Source of the DNA: Argentina anserina
Taxonomy: Eukaryota; Streptophyta; Magnoliopsida; Rosales; Rosaceae
Direction: 5' to 3'
DNA: 64,000 nt
Assembly: GCF_933775445.1 (NCBI RefSeq)
Contig: NC_065876.1
Location: forward strand, 22,444,001 to 22,508,000
A model generated the notes under the pieces. The model did not search any database, was not told the DNA's origin, and saw nothing but the letters and a program-made list of their open reading frames with translations. Below are positions 12,991-23,505 of this stretch, piece by piece (position 1 is the stretch's first letter; every line of letters starts with the position of its first letter). A program made the translations under genes and the position numbers.

Positions 12991-15267
12991 CTGCAGCTAG
13001 ATCCTGTAAACTTTTATCTGATAATATACTGCAGGTTGGAGATAACAGCAGTTCCTCAGGAAATTTCAAGTATGAATAAAGAGTCATGGATTGCAACAGA
13101 GTGACAGACACAAAGCAGTGGCAACAACGCCCCCTATCAAGTCATTGAGTAGGATATAGGATGATACTAACTTCTGATAATGAGGAAACTAAACAATTTT
13201 TACGAACAAATTAGTTTTGGTTGATAAAACTTATTCATTATTATAGGAAACTAACTTCTTATTCCTCCGCACATGAGAAATTCATTTTATTGATGGGATG
13301 TGTTTACTAACCAGGTACACAAACTGTTTACATACAACTCGTCTGTCTCAGTGTTCTTCATCCCATATGACATAGATTCGTGTTTATGGCAACATCATGA
13401 AAGCCAATACAAATGCCAGCAAAGCCAGAAGATCGACAAACTGCTTGAAAAAGGAGTACAAAACTAGTAGCAAGGGAAAACTTGAGACATTAGTTAAACT
13501 AGTAGAAAGCTTCCTAACTCAACAATCATCTGCCAAACTTTGGGAAATATAGTTTGAACCACCTGAATCACTAATGTCAAACCAGCCAAGAAGAAATGCC
13601 AGACAGCTCTGTAGCAGGTAGTGATTGGCTTCCACCACTACCAAAGGCAACTCCTATCCTTCCTGATGTGAGTACAACACTGATCTAGCTCTCATTCAAA
13701 ACTGGCATCTGGAGAAGCTGAAAAATGCAATTTAACATATGAGACTCATTAAAGAAACCTTCAATTGCTTCAGAGAGATGCACAGCAATAAATTCTTTCC
13801 AATAGGATAGCCAGGACTCGGAGAAGGAAAAGCAAGCTAAATTCTTTATATGGGTATATATAATATCAATTGAAAAATTAGTTTGGGATGAGCTGTATGA
13901 GATATAAAAAAATTATGAAACTGAAGCTGCTTTACATACATCTCCCTTGCTGTGACGACTATTTATAGCGATCCCATTAATGTCTTGGCAAGCTTAGCAA
14001 GCAACATAATACTCATACCAGTTGTGTCCCAGTCAAAACCCAAGCGCATGATTCACTGTAGAAATACAAATTGAAAGTGTTTATGCTTTAGTTCAGTTCT
14101 GAGAACAGAATATGAAAAATTATTGCAGTAATAATTCAAAGTCAACAAGCAGAGACACATCTGACACCTTACATAAATTTCAGTCTAAGCTATAGCAATA
14201 TAATTTAAAAGATGTATCCACAAAAGTAGTGAACTGGATAGAATTTGAGAACTACTAGTTTCGATCACCTGCTGTTGACCAGCGTGTCCCATGAAGACCC
14301 AAGCATGGATCACATGAACCTAGCAATAACTCTTGCAGTTCAATTCTTTCCTACATACAAAAATGGTTACCTTTTAGTACAAGTTAAATGTATCACTACG
14401 GAAATTAACTCAAACGTTCAAACTTCACACTGTAATATATAAACTAGAGAAAAAGATCACTTACTAATTACTATAGCAATGTGCGCATTGACACCAAGAG
14501 AATGCTGCAATATGCAAGTTAGATTTGAGGTCTCTTTGAAGGTATATGAACATTTCTTTTTCTATCACTGCAGAAACTATACAGATAACAGAGGTTAGGG
14601 AAAAGATACATTGGTATATCTCAATAACGTGATCTTCTAAGTCTCATTAAATAGCCAATGATCCAATCATAAATCTTTTACCATTCTTATGTTGCCTATG
14701 GAAGAACAAAATATAAGATGTATAGAACTATACTTTCTGATCTGAGATTTCTGATACAGTTGAAAGTGTCATTAAGCTAAGGTTGATATGGCAACTTAAC
14801 CGAGCATCTGCACGTGACTGCGAAGTTCATTCAATTTCAGCCTGATCAACAAAATTCTGCAGATGTCGGAAGTAATTAACAAGGAAGTACTAATCCAATC
14901 AACTTGGTTTATGCAGGACAAGTTTTTGTTCGATTTTTACCAGTCTTGCAACAAAGATCTCACACAATCTGAATTTTCACTGAGTGTAATATCAATTTGT
15001 GTGTAGGAGAAACAACATGATTGCAATCACTTACTTGTCAGAACAAAAAAAAAGTCTGATCACATAACAAACATCAAAGATACTATGTTCAATACACAAG
15101 GACATGTGTAATAAACTAACCTGGCGACTGTTTATAGCTGTTTCACCAACTGATCTTTGAGCTATACAAACAAGGAAATGCATTAATTTCTATTCGGAAA
15201 AATAAGAACGTGATATAATCCGTGTGAAGTCAGAGGATCCAACGCCTTACCTTCACAGATGCCAATT

Positions 15268-15558
15268 AAATGTCTCATGTGCTGATCACTGCTTGCAGAA
15301 CCAGTTTCTCAATTACAGTACCTTTCTGTGACTCAAACGTATAACTGTGAAGATAGTACCATCTGGAAGCTTTAGATTACTACCAGACTTCAAATTTGAG
15401 AGGTCCCATTTTCATTGTAAATTTCACGTCCAGGGTTGAATTTAAAATCTCTCTCTGGAGCACCAGATTAGTACTGGAGCTAAGCCACAATTTCTTCAAT
15501 GACTCTCACAGATTCTCGAGTACACATGTTTTTCAACAAGCATCACAGCCATACATGT
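15268..15558 (+). repeat. direct repeat, left copy (about 300 bp)
   Basis: Begins AAATGTCTC and ends CAGCCATACATGT. The same order of blocks recurs at 16669-16984, with many substitutions and small indels. The two copies lie in the same orientation and bracket the U6 snRNA gene. Confidence 0.75.
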
Positions 15559-16003
15559 ATAATTGCAAACAAACATGGTTTAACGAGCTTCCATTCATTA
15601 TAAGGTTGTAGACATCAATGACAGCTTCCCTATAATTACTCGCATTGTGCATGTCTTCCCCTGCTAGTTTGTCCATTAGCAAGTATGACAGAAAATTAGT
15701 ATTTCAATTTAGGTAAAAGATAATAAATGGTGGACGGAAGATGTAATAGCAGTCAAGATATTCGAAGGAAGGCTCAGTTCAAGTAAGCAGAAGAAAGTAG
15801 AAGAGGTTTTTCACAGGCATTTCATCAACCAGGTGGTGAACACCAATTTCAATTTGTCAAACGCATTCATACACTGTGAAGGAAAGGGCCACCAACCATT
15901 CCAAATAACGAAAAGCAAGCAGAACAGAAGAAAACCGAGAACCCAGAACACAAGGAGAATAAGGTACCTTGGATCAAAAACAAGAGGGGGGAAAAGGGCA
16001 AAA

Positions 16004-16053
16004 AAAATTTGGACCATTTCTCGATTTATGCGTGTCATCCTTGCGCAGGGGCC

Positions 16054-16085
<32 letters not shown>

Positions 16086-16105
16086 TCGGATGTCCCCGAA
16101 GGGAC
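16004..16105 (-). ncRNA. U6: U6 spliceosomal snRNA
   Basis: The minus strand from 16105 to 16004 reads as a complete plant U6: GTCCCTTCGGGGACATCCG at the 5' end, then the invariant ACAGAGA box, AGCATGGCCCCTGCGC, and the 3' part ending GGTCCAAATT. A T-run of about eight bases (16000-16007) acts as the RNA polymerase III terminator. By eye there is no mismatch to the conserved plant sequence. U6 pairs with U4 and then with U2 and the 5' splice site, forming the catalytic core of the spliceosome. The promoter is intact too, so the locus is likely expressed. Confidence 0.95.
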
Positions 16106-16125
16106 GAGCTCAATTGCTCGCTTAT

Positions 16126-16133
16126 CATATATG
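16126..16133 (-). promoter_or_regulatory. TATA box of the U6 gene
   Basis: On the minus strand CATATATG lies about 21-28 bases upstream of the U6 start, where plant snRNA TATA boxes sit. The gap to the upstream sequence element is about 26 bp, the spacing that in plants selects polymerase III instead of II. Confidence 0.75.
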
Positions 16134-16159
16134 AACAGATTAAGATAGCTCCTGTTTCT

Positions 16160-16170
16160 CGATGTGGGAG
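16160..16170 (-). promoter_or_regulatory. upstream sequence element (USE) of the U6 gene
   Basis: The minus strand reads CTCCCACATCG, matching the plant snRNA USE consensus RTCCCACATCG at all but the first base. It sits about 55 bp upstream of the U6 start. Confidence 0.85.
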
Positions 16171-16668
16171 TACGAAATATATATATTTATATATCACGTG
16201 TGCCTCACGTGCCCTCCCTGAAGGGCAGTAGTACGAACGAGAGTGATCAAGGTTTAAAACCAACAAAATTAACTGCTTTTAATCAATGTTTCTCCAATAA
16301 TCTTTATACGAATTTGAAGACCAGTTACAGGGTTTTTATTTCTGGGTCTAGGATGAACTGATGGAATAGTTTTATGAATTAGAAATTGTGCTCGAACTGA
16401 GGCAGTCAATTAAGAAGGATGTACATTCATGGATGATAATGCAGAAGTCTTACAATGTTTTCGGACACTGGCACGCACAAGTTTAAGTTTCATTGAACTA
16501 TTTCAGATTTTGGGTCTAAGTTTCTTAAATTCATCTTTTCCTATCCATGAATCCAGAATACAAGTCTTGAAGATGTTGGAAGAACTGAAATATTAGCCTC
16601 TACAGTTGGGATTTTTCTATTTTCTTCCAGTATAATTCTGGTCCTTCTGTATTTTAATTTTTCTTTTT

Positions 16669-16984
16669 AAATGTCTCAAGTGCTGATCACTGCTTGCAGT
16701 AACAGTTTCTTAACTGCAGTACCTTTCTGTGTTCAGGAAAAGACCATAACGTATAACTGGTAAGTAGTATCATCTAGAAGCTTTAGCTTACGATCAGACT
16801 CCGACTTTGAGAGGTTCATTGTAAATTTCAAGTCCGGAGTTGATTGTAAAATATCTCTCTGGAGTCTGCTGTCACACCCCTAGAGCACTAGATTAGTATT
16901 GAAGCTAAGCTACAATATCTTCAATTACTTTCACAGGTTCTAAAATTACACATGTTTTTCAACAAGCATCACAGCCATACATGT
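16669..16984 (+). repeat. direct repeat, right copy
   Basis: Diverged copy of 15268-15558, with an extra stretch containing GTCTGCTGTCACACCCC. It is preceded at about 16605-16668 by a copy of 12923-12990. The region from 16106 to 17265 otherwise holds no gene that I recognise. Confidence 0.75.
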
Positions 16985-17265
16985 GAACCATCACCAGTAG
17001 GGTAATATTGAAAAGGAGACAAATGTAGATGAGTCTGATTGAACCATCACCAGAGAAACTCCAGAATTGAGCTCAAACGGGTGGTCTTTCAAAATATCAA
17101 ACTCAGAATCTCACATTCTTCAGATTCAAGAAAAGTACAAAAAAAAAAACGACCAGGTATACAGACAAAAACCAAAATGTATAAAACCTACAGCAGAACA
17201 AAGCCTAAGAAGTCGACTAAAAGGGTAATAGTTCGTGACAGACAAACAAATCTAAACTTGTAATG

Positions 17266-20136
17266 CTATAACAGAAAATCTGGAATAACTGGTGTTTGTG
17301 AAACCACATTCAATGGCGCATCTGCTCGTTGCCGAGCTTTGTGCCTACCACTACTTTTGGGCTTCACTTTCTGACCATTTTCTGGTCTTTCATCTCCTTT
17401 CTTCCCAGGGCTTCTGTGCCTTCTCCCTTTACTATGACTGTGGTGCTTGCTTTTTCTCAAACTCGAGTTTCCTAGATCTTGCTTTTCTACATCACCCGCC
17501 TTGATTTCGGTGGCAGACTTAACATTTAGTTTCTCCTTCCCTTTTCTCTTAGTAGATGACTTTGTAGTAGGTTCTGTCTCACTTCCCAGAAGAACATCCC
17601 GCACTGTACCAGAAAGCAAATCTTCCTGTGGACGTCGATCAGTTGCAACACGTACTTCATCTCCATCTAGTTTCACCACGACAGGCCTAGGCTTTGCATG
17701 GGTTGGCTTTTTCTTTGGAACAAGTAACTGCTCTGTAAGCTTGGCAAGATATTTATCATCATTAGCATTCGCCTGTAACTGAGGGTCATTGGCAAGTGGA
17801 TAATCACCATCCTTTTTCTCCGCAGGAAGATAATATAAGTCATGCTGCTTACGGTGTTCTACAAGCAGAGATGTGGATTCATTGGATGGCCCTGGCTCTT
17901 CATTGCTTTGAAAAGTAGGGATAGAAACACTAGGCATCTCCTCAAAATGAGAACTTCCATGGGCAAAGGAATTTAATGAAGGTAGTTGAACATCACCACA
18001 GATTGTTTCCAAGTCCTCAAGATTCTCCACAAGCACTAAACCATCTGGTACAGAAACTCTCTCCTGAGCACATACTGAGACAGGACCTAGATCATTTAAG
18101 AAGGCATCATGCATAAATTTAACAATTTTGGATGCTTCTACTTCTTCCCTGTCGGAGCTTTCCTCTTTCTGAACTAGACATTCGGGCATTTGAGGCTTGA
18201 TCAACTCAATGAAACAAAGTACATTCCGTGCTCTCTCTATTATTTCTACATCATAGCTTCCTGTAAGTGGAACTACAGCCAATTCAACTCTATTTAAAAG
18301 GTTTGTGATACACTCATGTGTGAAATCGTCCTTCAATGAAGCAGATGCAAATGCAGGTGCCTGCCCACAAGTAGAAGTTCCCTCCCTGCCAAATTCTACA
18401 GAAAAACTTCCAAATAGTCCTTCATCCGGTTTGGCATGCACAGAAGCATCTGATGATGCCAAGTCAGAACACCCTGTGCTATCCTGTTGAGAGAACAATC
18501 CTGGGACATCTGGCACCAACTTATCAGGATACGAGGAGGAAGCAGCATTCCCCCTCTGCAAAAGGTAAGAATTCAGACAAAAGATTAAGACCTTGAATGC
18601 AGACTGTATATATATTGCTTTTATCAACGGCGGTAAGAGACTTGTACGAGGCTGAAACAGTGCCTCCATCAGTTCAAATGGATTTACCGAGAACTCAACA
18701 TATTCTCCCGACAACCAAGCAGCAGCCGATAATATCCTGTGTAAGAAAGGATTACCGAGTAATGCCGGATCAATCAGCAAATCACAACTGACTCGAACAA
18801 GCTCTGGTCTAACATCCTTGACCCTCAAACCAATATCAATAAGCTGCTTTTCAATTTCTTCTCCCTTCTGGCAATGTGGCATCCTTGACATTTCTCCCAG
18901 AAGTGACACATACCAATCAAAGTCAATAATAATCTCGTACACATTTCTACAACATGTCGACAAAATGGAACCCAGTGTCAAATTACAGAACTCTGGATCA
19001 GATTTAAGTGCATAGTTAACCAAAACCCTGCAAATCTCAGCCACATTACTCTCAGACACCATTGCCATAACAAGACGCAAAGATTCCAGCTTAATATTAG
19101 GATCAACATCACTCAAAGAGTTAATCACAGCCTCCTTATTCTCCACCACCGCCCACAAGTGCTTTGGGGCAACAACCGAAAGCGCTTGCAATCCAAGATA
19201 CTTCAAATTCGGATCATCATCCACCAACATTTCCCTTATCTTCACAACAGCAAGCCTCACCGCGTGATCATAGTCACTCAAACTGCCCACCACAGTCCTA
19301 ATGCACTCAAACAACAACGACTTGGCCCCAGTCCTCCTCATATGCTCGCAAATCGGCTCAACAACCCTCTTGGCCAGCCTCGGCTCTAAGGGAGCCAATT
19401 TCGCAAATATCTTCAGCACTTTAATCAACACCCAATTGTTCTTGGAATCAACCAGAATCTTATAAAACTCGGGCGCCAGCGGAAGATAAGACCCGGGATC
19501 CTTCATAGCCAGCTCACACAACACCCCCACAGCCACAGCCACAAGCTGCGAATCCGAGCTGTCGAGATTCTCAACCAAACGCTTAAAACACACCCCCACC
19601 GAATCCGGATACTTGTCGAACACTCTCAAGACCACAATGGTGGCCTTCTTTCTCACCATCATTTTTGCGCTGGCGAGCAATGTGAAACACTGTTGACTCA
19701 AATCCCTGGCGAGATCGACGGTGGCGATTCTAGAGAGGCACTCGAGGGCGAGGCTGACCTCGAACTCGTTGGAGCTGGCGAGGTCCTTGCGGAGCTGGTG
19801 GGTGATGAGGACGAGGACGGGGGTGGAGTCGTGGAAGGAGTGGGAGGCGGCGTGGTAGGCGACCTTCTTGTGCGAGAAGCGGGTGGAGGAGAGGAGCTCG
19901 ACGACGTGGAAGGCGGCGAACGACATGTCGTAGAAGTAAAGGGAGGAGAGGTAGGTGAGTTTGAGGAGGGCGGTGGACTTGGTGTCGGGGTCGGTGGACT
20001 TGGCCTCGCGGCGGATTTCGTCGAGGGCTTTGGAGAGGAAGGAAGAGGACTCGCCGGTGAGGTGGAGGCGGAGCCCCTTGATTAGGTCATCCAGAGTGCG
20101 CTGGAACAGTGAGTCCATCACTGAGAAACCCGCCAT
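17266..20136 (-). CDS. AP3D: AP-3 complex subunit delta
   Basis: A single uninterrupted frame of 956 residues on the minus strand, starting at an ATG in CGAAATGGCGG. Residues 1 to about 590 are an alpha-solenoid of HEAT-like adaptin repeats. Recognisable blocks include FQRTLDDLIKGLR, AALKL-type repeats, NLKYLGLQALSVV and the WLSGEYVEFS stretch typical of delta adaptins. The rest is a low-complexity hinge and a lysine-rich C-terminus (around KSKHHSHSKGRRHRS). AP-3 (delta, beta3, mu3, sigma3) selects cargo at the Golgi/TGN for direct transport to the vacuole; the Arabidopsis counterpart (PAT4, about 870 residues) is, as I recall, also intronless. The extra length here is in the disordered tail. 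No membrane segment is expected or seen. Confidence 0.92.
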   Translation of the reverse strand: MAGFSVMDSLFQRTLDDLIKGLRLHLTGESSSFLSKALDEIRREAKSTDPDTKSTALLKLTYLSSLYFYDMSFAAFHVVELLSSTRFSHKKVAYHAASHSFHDSTPVLVLITHQLRKDLASSNEFEVSLALECLSRIATVDLARDLSQQCFTLLASAKMMVRKKATIVVLRVFDKYPDSVGVCFKRLVENLDSSDSQLVAVAVGVLCELAMKDPGSYLPLAPEFYKILVDSKNNWVLIKVLKIFAKLAPLEPRLAKRVVEPICEHMRRTGAKSLLFECIRTVVGSLSDYDHAVRLAVVKIREMLVDDDPNLKYLGLQALSVVAPKHLWAVVENKEAVINSLSDVDPNIKLESLRLVMAMVSESNVAEICRVLVNYALKSDPEFCNLTLGSILSTCCRNVYEIIIDFDWYVSLLGEMSRMPHCQKGEEIEKQLIDIGLRVKDVRPELVRVSCDLLIDPALLGNPFLHRILSAAAWLSGEYVEFSVNPFELMEALFQPRTSLLPPLIKAIYIQSAFKVLIFCLNSYLLQRGNAASSSYPDKLVPDVPGLFSQQDSTGCSDLASSDASVHAKPDEGLFGSFSVEFGREGTSTCGQAPAFASASLKDDFTHECITNLLNRVELAVVPLTGSYDVEIIERARNVLCFIELIKPQMPECLVQKEESSDREEVEASKIVKFMHDAFLNDLGPVSVCAQERVSVPDGLVLVENLEDLETICGDVQLPSLNSFAHGSSHFEEMPSVSIPTFQSNEEPGPSNESTSLLVEHRKQHDLYYLPAEKKDGDYPLANDPQLQANANDDKYLAKLTEQLLVPKKKPTHAKPRPVVVKLDGDEVRVATDRRPQEDLLSGTVRDVLLGSETEPTTKSSTKRKGKEKLNVKSATEIKAGDVEKQDLGNSSLRKSKHHSHSKGRRHRSPGKKGDERPENGQKVKPKSSGRHKARQRADAPLNVVSQTPVIPDFLL

Positions 20137-20340
20137 TTCGTCGTCGGGGGGATTTGGATCCGATCGGGTTAGAATTCTATGAGATGACGAAGATCATGGG
20201 TTTGTTTGAGATCAAAGATTGGGATTGGGATTGGGATCGGGATCTTGGGGGGAAGGAAGGAGGACAATGGTTACTGACAAAAGTCTGTTTCGGGTTTTAT
20301 GCCGACTATAAAAATTAAAAAAAAATTACAAACAAAAGCC
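20137..20340 (-). promoter_or_regulatory. 5' UTR and proximal promoter of the AP-3 delta gene
   Basis: This holds the leader directly upstream of the ATG and a short (GGGATT)n-like hexamer run at 20218-20243. On the minus strand the run is CCCAAT-like. No clear TATA box was identified. Confidence 0.45.
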
Positions 20341-21146
20341 CTCCAGCGTATGAATGATATGATACATCAAATTGGAGAGCTAGAGTTTCAGTGTTACACC
20401 ATTTTCCTCCTTCCATCTACCAATTTGTGAAAGAGTGACCCATACCCCAATGTGATCAGCAAGGCTGCAACAAATTTCGCTTCTCGTCATAAATTGGTAC
20501 GTATAACGATGTATTACTCTTCCAACTAGGACTAATTGTGGGTCGTGTCGGGTTTAGTCGTTGGGTTTGTATCGGGTTAAAGTGGCTTGTGTGTCATAAT
20601 CAATAACTAAATATCGCCGAAAATATCGTTTTTCTCACGGTTCGATATAAATCCTTCTTACCATCATAATTTCGGGGGATATTTTAGAAATATCGCGATA
20701 TTTCCGAAATTATCCCGAAATACTGGAATTTTCTCCAATTTCTCGCGATATTCTTGTCTTTGACTGTCACATGTGAGCTTAGAATTTGGAAGTAAAAATA
20801 GGTCCAATTGTAGTCTGCAGCAATCGAACATTTGATCCCTTCGGAGGGAGTCAAACACCTCAACCATACCCACTATGTAGACTAATGGTTATAACATACA
20901 TTTATTTATATATATCATTATCTAAAAGCTATTTAAACTATATTTCCGATATTTCTGATATTTCCATCGAAATATCTAATTTTTGGAATGTCAATATTTC
21001 CGCCATCACCGATATTTTAGTCCTTGGTCATAACATATAAACTCAAACTCAACTGATATCATAATCTTATTAAAAATTTAAACTCAAACTCAACACATTT
21101 ATTTAACAAGTAATCCGTAAGTCATTGAATAAATAAATTTTATTAT
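20341..21146. other. AT-rich spacer with ATATTTCCGAT-like repeats
   Basis: No gene is seen. Between 20600-20760 and again at 20940-21020 there are clusters of short, partly palindromic motifs such as TATCGCGATATTTCC and CGATATTTC, which look like a degraded transposon end or satellite. Confidence 0.45.
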
Positions 21147-21155
21147 TTTAAATTA
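21147..21155. repeat. 9-bp target site duplication, left
   Basis: TTTAAATTA, identical to 23497-23505 on the other side of the Mutator-like element. Confidence 0.8.
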
Positions 21156-21651
21156 GGAAAAATTATAAAAAAGTATCATCTTCTAACTTATATTAGAAAA
21201 AAGTCACTAATTATGAATTAATTATAAAAAGGTCATCGCATTTAGGTGAAAATTAGAAAAATGTCAACAAAATTAGAAAAAAATTACTTTAAAAATATTT
21301 TCTGGACTGTTTTGCCGTTTCTCATTCTTTTTATTCTTTTTTTTCCATTTTTTTCTAATTTCGGCCATAACTTTCCTGTCCAGCGATAGATTTTGAAGAA
21401 ATTGGTACCGTTAGAAAGATCTTGCTCCCTTCTTTCATTTGATATACTACCCACTCCGAATCAACTAACCGTACAAGGCGCAACAACCATCGCAAAAGGT
21501 TGTTTCCATCGATGGCGATATTCCAAGCAATTCCAGCGAAACCGAAGCTCAAGGTTCCATAATTCTAGTTATTCTCTTCATTTTGAGCATACTTATACCA
21601 ATCTCATTTGACTTTTAACAAAATTTCGCATATTTCCACATTTTCTCTCGG

Positions 21652-22405
21652 CATGTCACACATATTGTCACAAAGACTGTCACACTACCTCTTACACTAA
21701 CTGTCACATATACTGTCACAACCGATATCACACCCACTATCACAGAAGCTATCACACTATCTATTTACAGTAACTGTGACACCCACTGTCACAACCTCTG
21801 TCACACTACCTGTCACAACCACTATCACACTACCTATTACACTAACTGTCACACTCACTGTCACACCTACTGTCACACACATTGCCCCTGTCACAACCCC
21901 TGTCACACTACCTATCACAACATCTGTCACACTATCTGTCACAACCATTGTCACAACTTCTATTACACTACATGTCACAATCACTATCACATCCCCTATC
22001 ACAACTCATGTCACAATACCTGTCACAACCTCTGTTACAACCCGTGTCACAATCAATATCACACTACCTGTCACAATCACTATTACACCCCCTGTCACAA
22101 CTCATGTCACACTACCTGTCACAACTCATGTCACACTACCTGTCACAACCTCTGTCACAACCTGTGTCACAACCAATATCACACTACCTGTCACAACACT
22201 TGTCACAACTCACAACCTCTGTCACAACCCTTATCACACTACCTATCACAAACCCTATCACACTATATACATGTCACAACCATTGTCACAGTCACACTTT
22301 CTGTCACACCTCATGCCCACTGTCACATTACCTATCACAACTGTTGTCACACTACCTATCACACTTATTGTCACACTACCAATCACACCCGCTGTCAAAT
22401 TGTTT
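21652..22405 (+). repeat. 12-bp minisatellite (TGTCACACTACC-like)
   Basis: About 60 imperfect head-to-tail units of the form TGTCACANYNNC, dominated by TGTCACACTACC and TGTCACAACC variants. The unit length is a multiple of three and rarely makes stops, so long frames stay open on both strands: 21776-22423 reads as Thr-Val-Thr repeats and has no ATG at its start. A few isolated units recur at 22540-22610. The array is treated as non-coding. Confidence 0.9.
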
Positions 22406-22699
22406 TATGTGACTATGTTGTGACAAGATGAAGAAGAAGAATGACTAGAAATAACGAACCTTAATTTGTATACTGTTATGTGATCTTCAACTTCTCAAAT
22501 CGACTCTTATGATCCAAAGTTTGACATTAATGTGGTGTCACACCTGCTGTCACACAATCTATCACACTAGTTTTATGTCTGTCACACTAATATTGTTTTG
22601 TGACAGTCGATCTGACTACTATTGTGGGCGATATTGTAACTAAAATAGCTTCATTAACAAAACTAATAGTCACATATCAATATAGTGGATAACATTTAC

Positions 22700-23345
22700 A
22701 AAATCACGTAAATTGAAACTTGAAAATAGAGAATCGAAGAAACGAAAGAAAAAAAATTGACTTTTGGCACCCATGGCCATCTTTGCTCTGCAATCAGCTT
22801 TGTTTTCTCCATCGTCGTCACAGCCACAGCTTCCCCATTATCTCTGATCGGCGTTACATCAGCCGCCCTTGTTCCAAGCACTCCACAGCGTCGTCGTCGT
22901 CCTCTCTTCAATTCCAACCTCTCATCGGTCGGAACCAGACATCTTCAAGCCAATGATCGCACCGGCCATGGCCACAAGATCCAGATCTCTTATTCATGTC
23001 GGTCTTCACTCCTCTGCTCTCAAATCCAGATCGGACCTCCAATTCAATATGTAGACCAAATCCCACACTTGATTCGACCGAGCTCCTCTGACTATGACCG
23101 CGCCTCTCTGACGTCGATAGCTTCCATTCACCTCCGATCTCTACCGATCGCACTCTCAAAGGAGGGTGGAAAAAAGGCAGTCCAGATCTGATCTGTTTTT
23201 AATTTGACTCGATTCTTGCATCGTCGTGGTGACTCTCATTGATCCCCGCCAGCTTTGTTTCACGGCCTTGATTCCGTCTTCACCAAAAAGAGCCACCGAC
23301 AAGGCTCAGAGAGGAAAACAGATAAATTAGAGAGAGAGGTTTCGA
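22700..23345 (+). other. possible captured host sequence inside the MULE
   Basis: This part is clearly richer in GC and CT than its surroundings and has an open frame at 22757-23191 (144 codons, starting at a non-ATG codon) with a hydrophobic start. I recognise no domain. MULEs often pick up gene fragments, so it could be the 5' end of a captured gene. It could also be random. Confidence 0.3.
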
Positions 23346-23496
23346 TTTGAAAGAGTTAGTGGCACGCCGTAATATTTTTGATTTTTATGGGCAACGCTTT
23401 AAGAAAATCAGGATTCTGACTTTTTTCTAATTTTCATATCTTACTTGACTTTTTTCAAAATACATGCATCAATTGTGACTTTTTTATAAGAAACCC

Positions 23497-23505
23497 TTTA
23501 AATTA
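23497..23505. repeat. 9-bp target site duplication, right
   Basis: TTTAAATTA, identical to 21147-21155. Confidence 0.8.

Larger units (their letters stand above)
12675..16002. other. spacer with no recognised gene
   Basis: The first few hundred bases may be 3' UTR copied with the synthetase retrocopy. The rest is AT-rich with only short open frames (14245-14442, 15396-15611) that I cannot support as genes. It contains the left partners of a diverged duplication (12923-12990 and 15268-15558). Confidence 0.55.
21156..23496. mobile_element. non-autonomous Mutator-like element (MULE)
   Basis: A 2341-bp element between perfect 9-bp direct repeats, the size range of Mutator insertions. The outer ends are inverted: the left starts GG and has TTATAAAAAAGT, and the right, read in reverse, starts GGG and has the same TTATAAAAAAGT. 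For about 110 bp inward both ends carry several AAAAAAGTC-like motifs spaced about 30 bp, giving long, degenerate terminal inverted repeats. No transposase frame is present. The interior holds a 12-bp minisatellite and a GC-richer stretch that may be captured host DNA. The terminal repeats are diverged, so the insertion is not recent. Confidence 0.75.

Noticed and set aside
21776..22423. 215-codon Thr/Val repeat frame as a structural or antifreeze-like protein
   Set aside because: No ATG at its start, frames are open on both strands because the 12-bp unit is a multiple of three, and it lies inside a transposon.
22757..23191. 144-codon frame in the MULE as a captured protein gene
   Set aside because: Non-ATG start, no domain, no splice context; kept only as a possible captured stretch.
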